Translations under genes and position numbers: made by a program
Part shown: positions 7,098-8,244 of the stretch, piece by piece
How positions within the stretch are numbered: position 1 is the stretch's first letter
Layout: each line of letters opens with the position of its first letter
Notes under the pieces: model-generated
Seen by the model: the letters and a program-made list of their open reading frames with translations, nothing else
Databases searched by the model: none
What the model was told of the DNA's origin: nothing
Source: an uncultured Bacteroides sp.
Lineage (GTDB): Bacteria; Bacteroidota; Bacteroidia; Bacteroidales; Bacteroidaceae
Reading direction: 5' to 3'
Length of the DNA stretch: 8,244 bases
NCBI GenBank assembly: GCA_934716785.1
Contig: CAKUYM010000186.1
Span: 1 to 8,244, forward strand

Positions 7098-7637
7098 ATG
7101 GTTGTAAAAGATAAAGATATCATCCTTGCCATGAAAGAGAATCCGGATAAGGGATTCCGGTTGCTGATGGTTGCCTATAAGGAACCTGTCTACTGGCACA
7201 TTCGCAGATTGGTTGTGGAGCATGCCGATGCGCAAGATGCCGTTCAAGAAACGTTTGTGAGGATATTCCGTTCATGGGAGCAGTTTGATGAAAGCGGCTC
7301 GTTGTCGGCATGGATTTTTCGGATAGCCACCAATGAGGCGTTGCGCATCCTGAGCCGTCGTCATGAGGAACAATTCTCGTTGGACAGTGATATTACTGTC
7401 GCATGCGGAGTGCCGGCCGATGCCTATGTGGACTACAGTGACTTGGAGAGCGTCAAGTTGCAAAATGCAATATTGTCGTTACCCACCAAGCAGCAGGTGG
7501 TATTCAATTTACGCTATTATGATGAACTGAGTTATGATGAGATTGCACAAATAGTTGACTCTACAGCCTCGGCTGCAAAAGCAAACTATCACATTGCTAA
7601 GGATAAGATTGTGCAGTACATGGATTCACACGATTAA
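7098..7637 (+). CDS. ECF-family RNA polymerase sigma factor
   Basis: Alternative sigma factor of 179 residues, typical ECF length, with only regions 2 and 4. Region 2 spans about 20-85 and includes the -10 recognition and core-binding helices (DAQDAVQETFVRIFRSWEQF, 44-63) and SLSAWIFRIATNEALRIL (68-85). Region 4 spans about 122-175, with LPTKQQVVFNLRYYDELSYD (128-147) and a helix-turn-helix ending near A167 that would contact the -35 element. The acidic linker 95-118 is usual. The start at 7098 is preceded by GGAAAG inside the small inverted repeat GGAAAGTTTCC (7079-7089). The next gene begins 12 nt after the stop, so the two are very likely cotranscribed; in ECF systems such a neighbour is commonly the anti-sigma factor. 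The signal and regulon are unknown. No SusC/SusD-type transport genes are visible, so a FecI-like role has no support here. Confidence 0.95.
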   Translation: MVVKDKDIILAMKENPDKGFRLLMVAYKEPVYWHIRRLVVEHADAQDAVQETFVRIFRSWEQFDESGSLSAWIFRIATNEALRILSRRHEEQFSLDSDITVACGVPADAYVDYSDLESVKLQNAILSLPTKQQVVFNLRYYDELSYDEIAQIVDSTASAAKANYHIAKDKIVQYMDSHD

Positions 7638-7649
7638 AAAGATGCAGAT

Positions 7650-7988
7650 ATGAAAGAGAAATTTGATTTTGATAGGGTTGGCAAGCGGATGCCTTACACG
7701 GTTCCCGATGACTTTTTTGCAGAGATGGAAGCAAATGTTCGTCGGGAGTTGGAGAAGCAGCCGGCAGCCGGTGTGAAAAAGCCTCGCCCGTATATGCGTA
7801 TAGTGATGACTGCCCTGACCACGGCAGCCGCAGTTGCAGCGTTGGTTCTTGTGCTGAACAGAAGTGTCCATGTAACCCATCCGGTAGTGGGCTTTGCCGA
7901 AGTGGAGCAGGCTTTTGGCAATCTTGCTGCAGAAGACCAGACTTATTTGGTCTCTGTTTACCAAGATGACATATTTATGAACGAATAA
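7650..7988 (+). CDS. putative single-pass anti-sigma factor
   Basis: 112 residues. A cytoplasmic N-terminal part (1-48) holds MPYTVPDDFFAEMEANVRREL (14-34), a pattern recurring in small Bacteroidota proteins encoded after ECF sigma factors. A transmembrane helix at about 50-70 follows the basic stretch VKKPRPYMR. The short periplasmic tail (71-112) is mildly acidic. This inside-membrane-outside layout, directly after the sigma gene, is that of a membrane anti-sigma factor that would hold the sigma factor inactive through its N-terminal helices. It lacks the zinc-binding HxxxCxxC motif of ZAS-type anti-sigma factors and has no FecR-like domain. The next gene starts 13 nt downstream. The anti-sigma role is inferred from position and topology only. 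Confidence 0.65.
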   Translation: MKEKFDFDRVGKRMPYTVPDDFFAEMEANVRRELEKQPAAGVKKPRPYMRIVMTALTTAAAVAALVLVLNRSVHVTHPVVGFAEVEQAFGNLAAEDQTYLVSVYQDDIFMNE

Positions 7989-8001
7989 AAAACGAAGTAT
8001 T

Positions 8002-8244
8002 ATGAAAAGTTTATTTAAAGTATGGATGCTTGTTGCCGCAATGACGGCTTTTGGCATGACGATGTATGCCCAGAATCAAAATGGAGACAAAAAACGATTG
8101 ACGCGTGAAGAACTGGCAGAGAAGCAGGCAAAGCACATTGCCGATGTGATGGCGATGGATGAGTCTGTAGCCAAACGGTTTGTAGAGACCTACTGCCAGT
8201 CGCAGAAAGAGGTATGGGCGCTTGGTCCGCGAATGGGCAAGGGG
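8002..8244 (+). CDS. exported helical protein, Spy/CpxP/DUF4890-like (3' end cut by window)
   Basis: The first 81 codons are in the window and remain open to its edge. Residues 1-23 are a signal peptide (MKSLFKVWMLVAAM... ending MYAQ), with likely cleavage after A23. The mature part starts charged and helical: RLTREELAEKQAKHIADVMA, then MDESVAKRFVETYCQSQKEV. LTxEE.A.KQ followed by an amphipathic helix pair resembles Bacteroidota DUF4890 and the LTxxQ proteins of the Spy/CpxP/ZraP/CnrX group, which act in the periplasm as chaperones or metal/stress sensors. It sits 13 nt after the putative anti-sigma gene, which suggests it modulates that protein from outside. One cysteine (C63) is present in the visible part. 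The family call rests on a short stretch without the second half, so it is moderate. Confidence 0.6.
   Translation, partial: MKSLFKVWMLVAAMTAFGMTMYAQNQNGDKKRLTREELAEKQAKHIADVMAMDESVAKRFVETYCQSQKEVWALGPRMGKG

Noticed and set aside
7626..8057. 143-residue minus-strand reading frame opposite the anti-sigma candidate
   Set aside because: It covers three well-spaced plus-strand gene parts with ordinary starts and signals, and has no recognisable domain.

Overview
The window most likely comes from a Bacteroides-type gut bacterium (phylum Bacteroidota). Several gene starts are preceded by the Bacteroides promoter form (a TTTG-like -33 box, a spacer of about 19 nt, then TAnnTTTG). Shine-Dalgarno sequences are mostly weak. 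The gene content also fits: hexameric NADP-type glutamate dehydrogenase, a two-domain malic enzyme, a NagX/DUF5009 membrane protein, and an ECF sigma factor followed by small exported proteins. No mobile element, CRISPR array, tRNA or rRNA was seen.

Left part (1-3836, all minus strand): central carbon and nitrogen metabolism. The malic enzyme gene maeB is read leftward and overlaps by four bases a 58-residue two-helix membrane protein gene, which is easily missed because of its size. A strong AT-rich hairpin with a U-tract ends that unit. Immediately beyond it lies a good promoter for gdhA, whose last codons (about 40) fall outside the window. MaeB makes NADPH and GdhA uses NADPH to fix ammonium, so the two units are metabolically complementary.

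Middle part (3837-6546): a divergent promoter region separates maeB from two plus-strand membrane protein genes. The first is a heparan-alpha-glucosaminide N-acetyltransferase-like (NagX/DUF5009) protein, followed by a GC-rich hairpin. The second is a Bcr/CflA-type major facilitator drug transporter with its own promoter candidates.

Right part (6547-8244, plus strand): a compact probable operon of envelope signalling genes. In order: a small exported protein with a histidine/cysteine cluster and a winged-helix-like C-terminal half; an ECF sigma factor; a single-pass membrane protein with the layout of an anti-sigma factor; and the start of an exported helical protein resembling Spy/CpxP/DUF4890 proteins. 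Layout and spacing (36, 12 and 13 nt gaps) suggest an envelope-stress or metal-responsive sigma switch, loosely like CnrYXH. This is the most interesting part of the window; the signal it senses cannot be read from the sequence.
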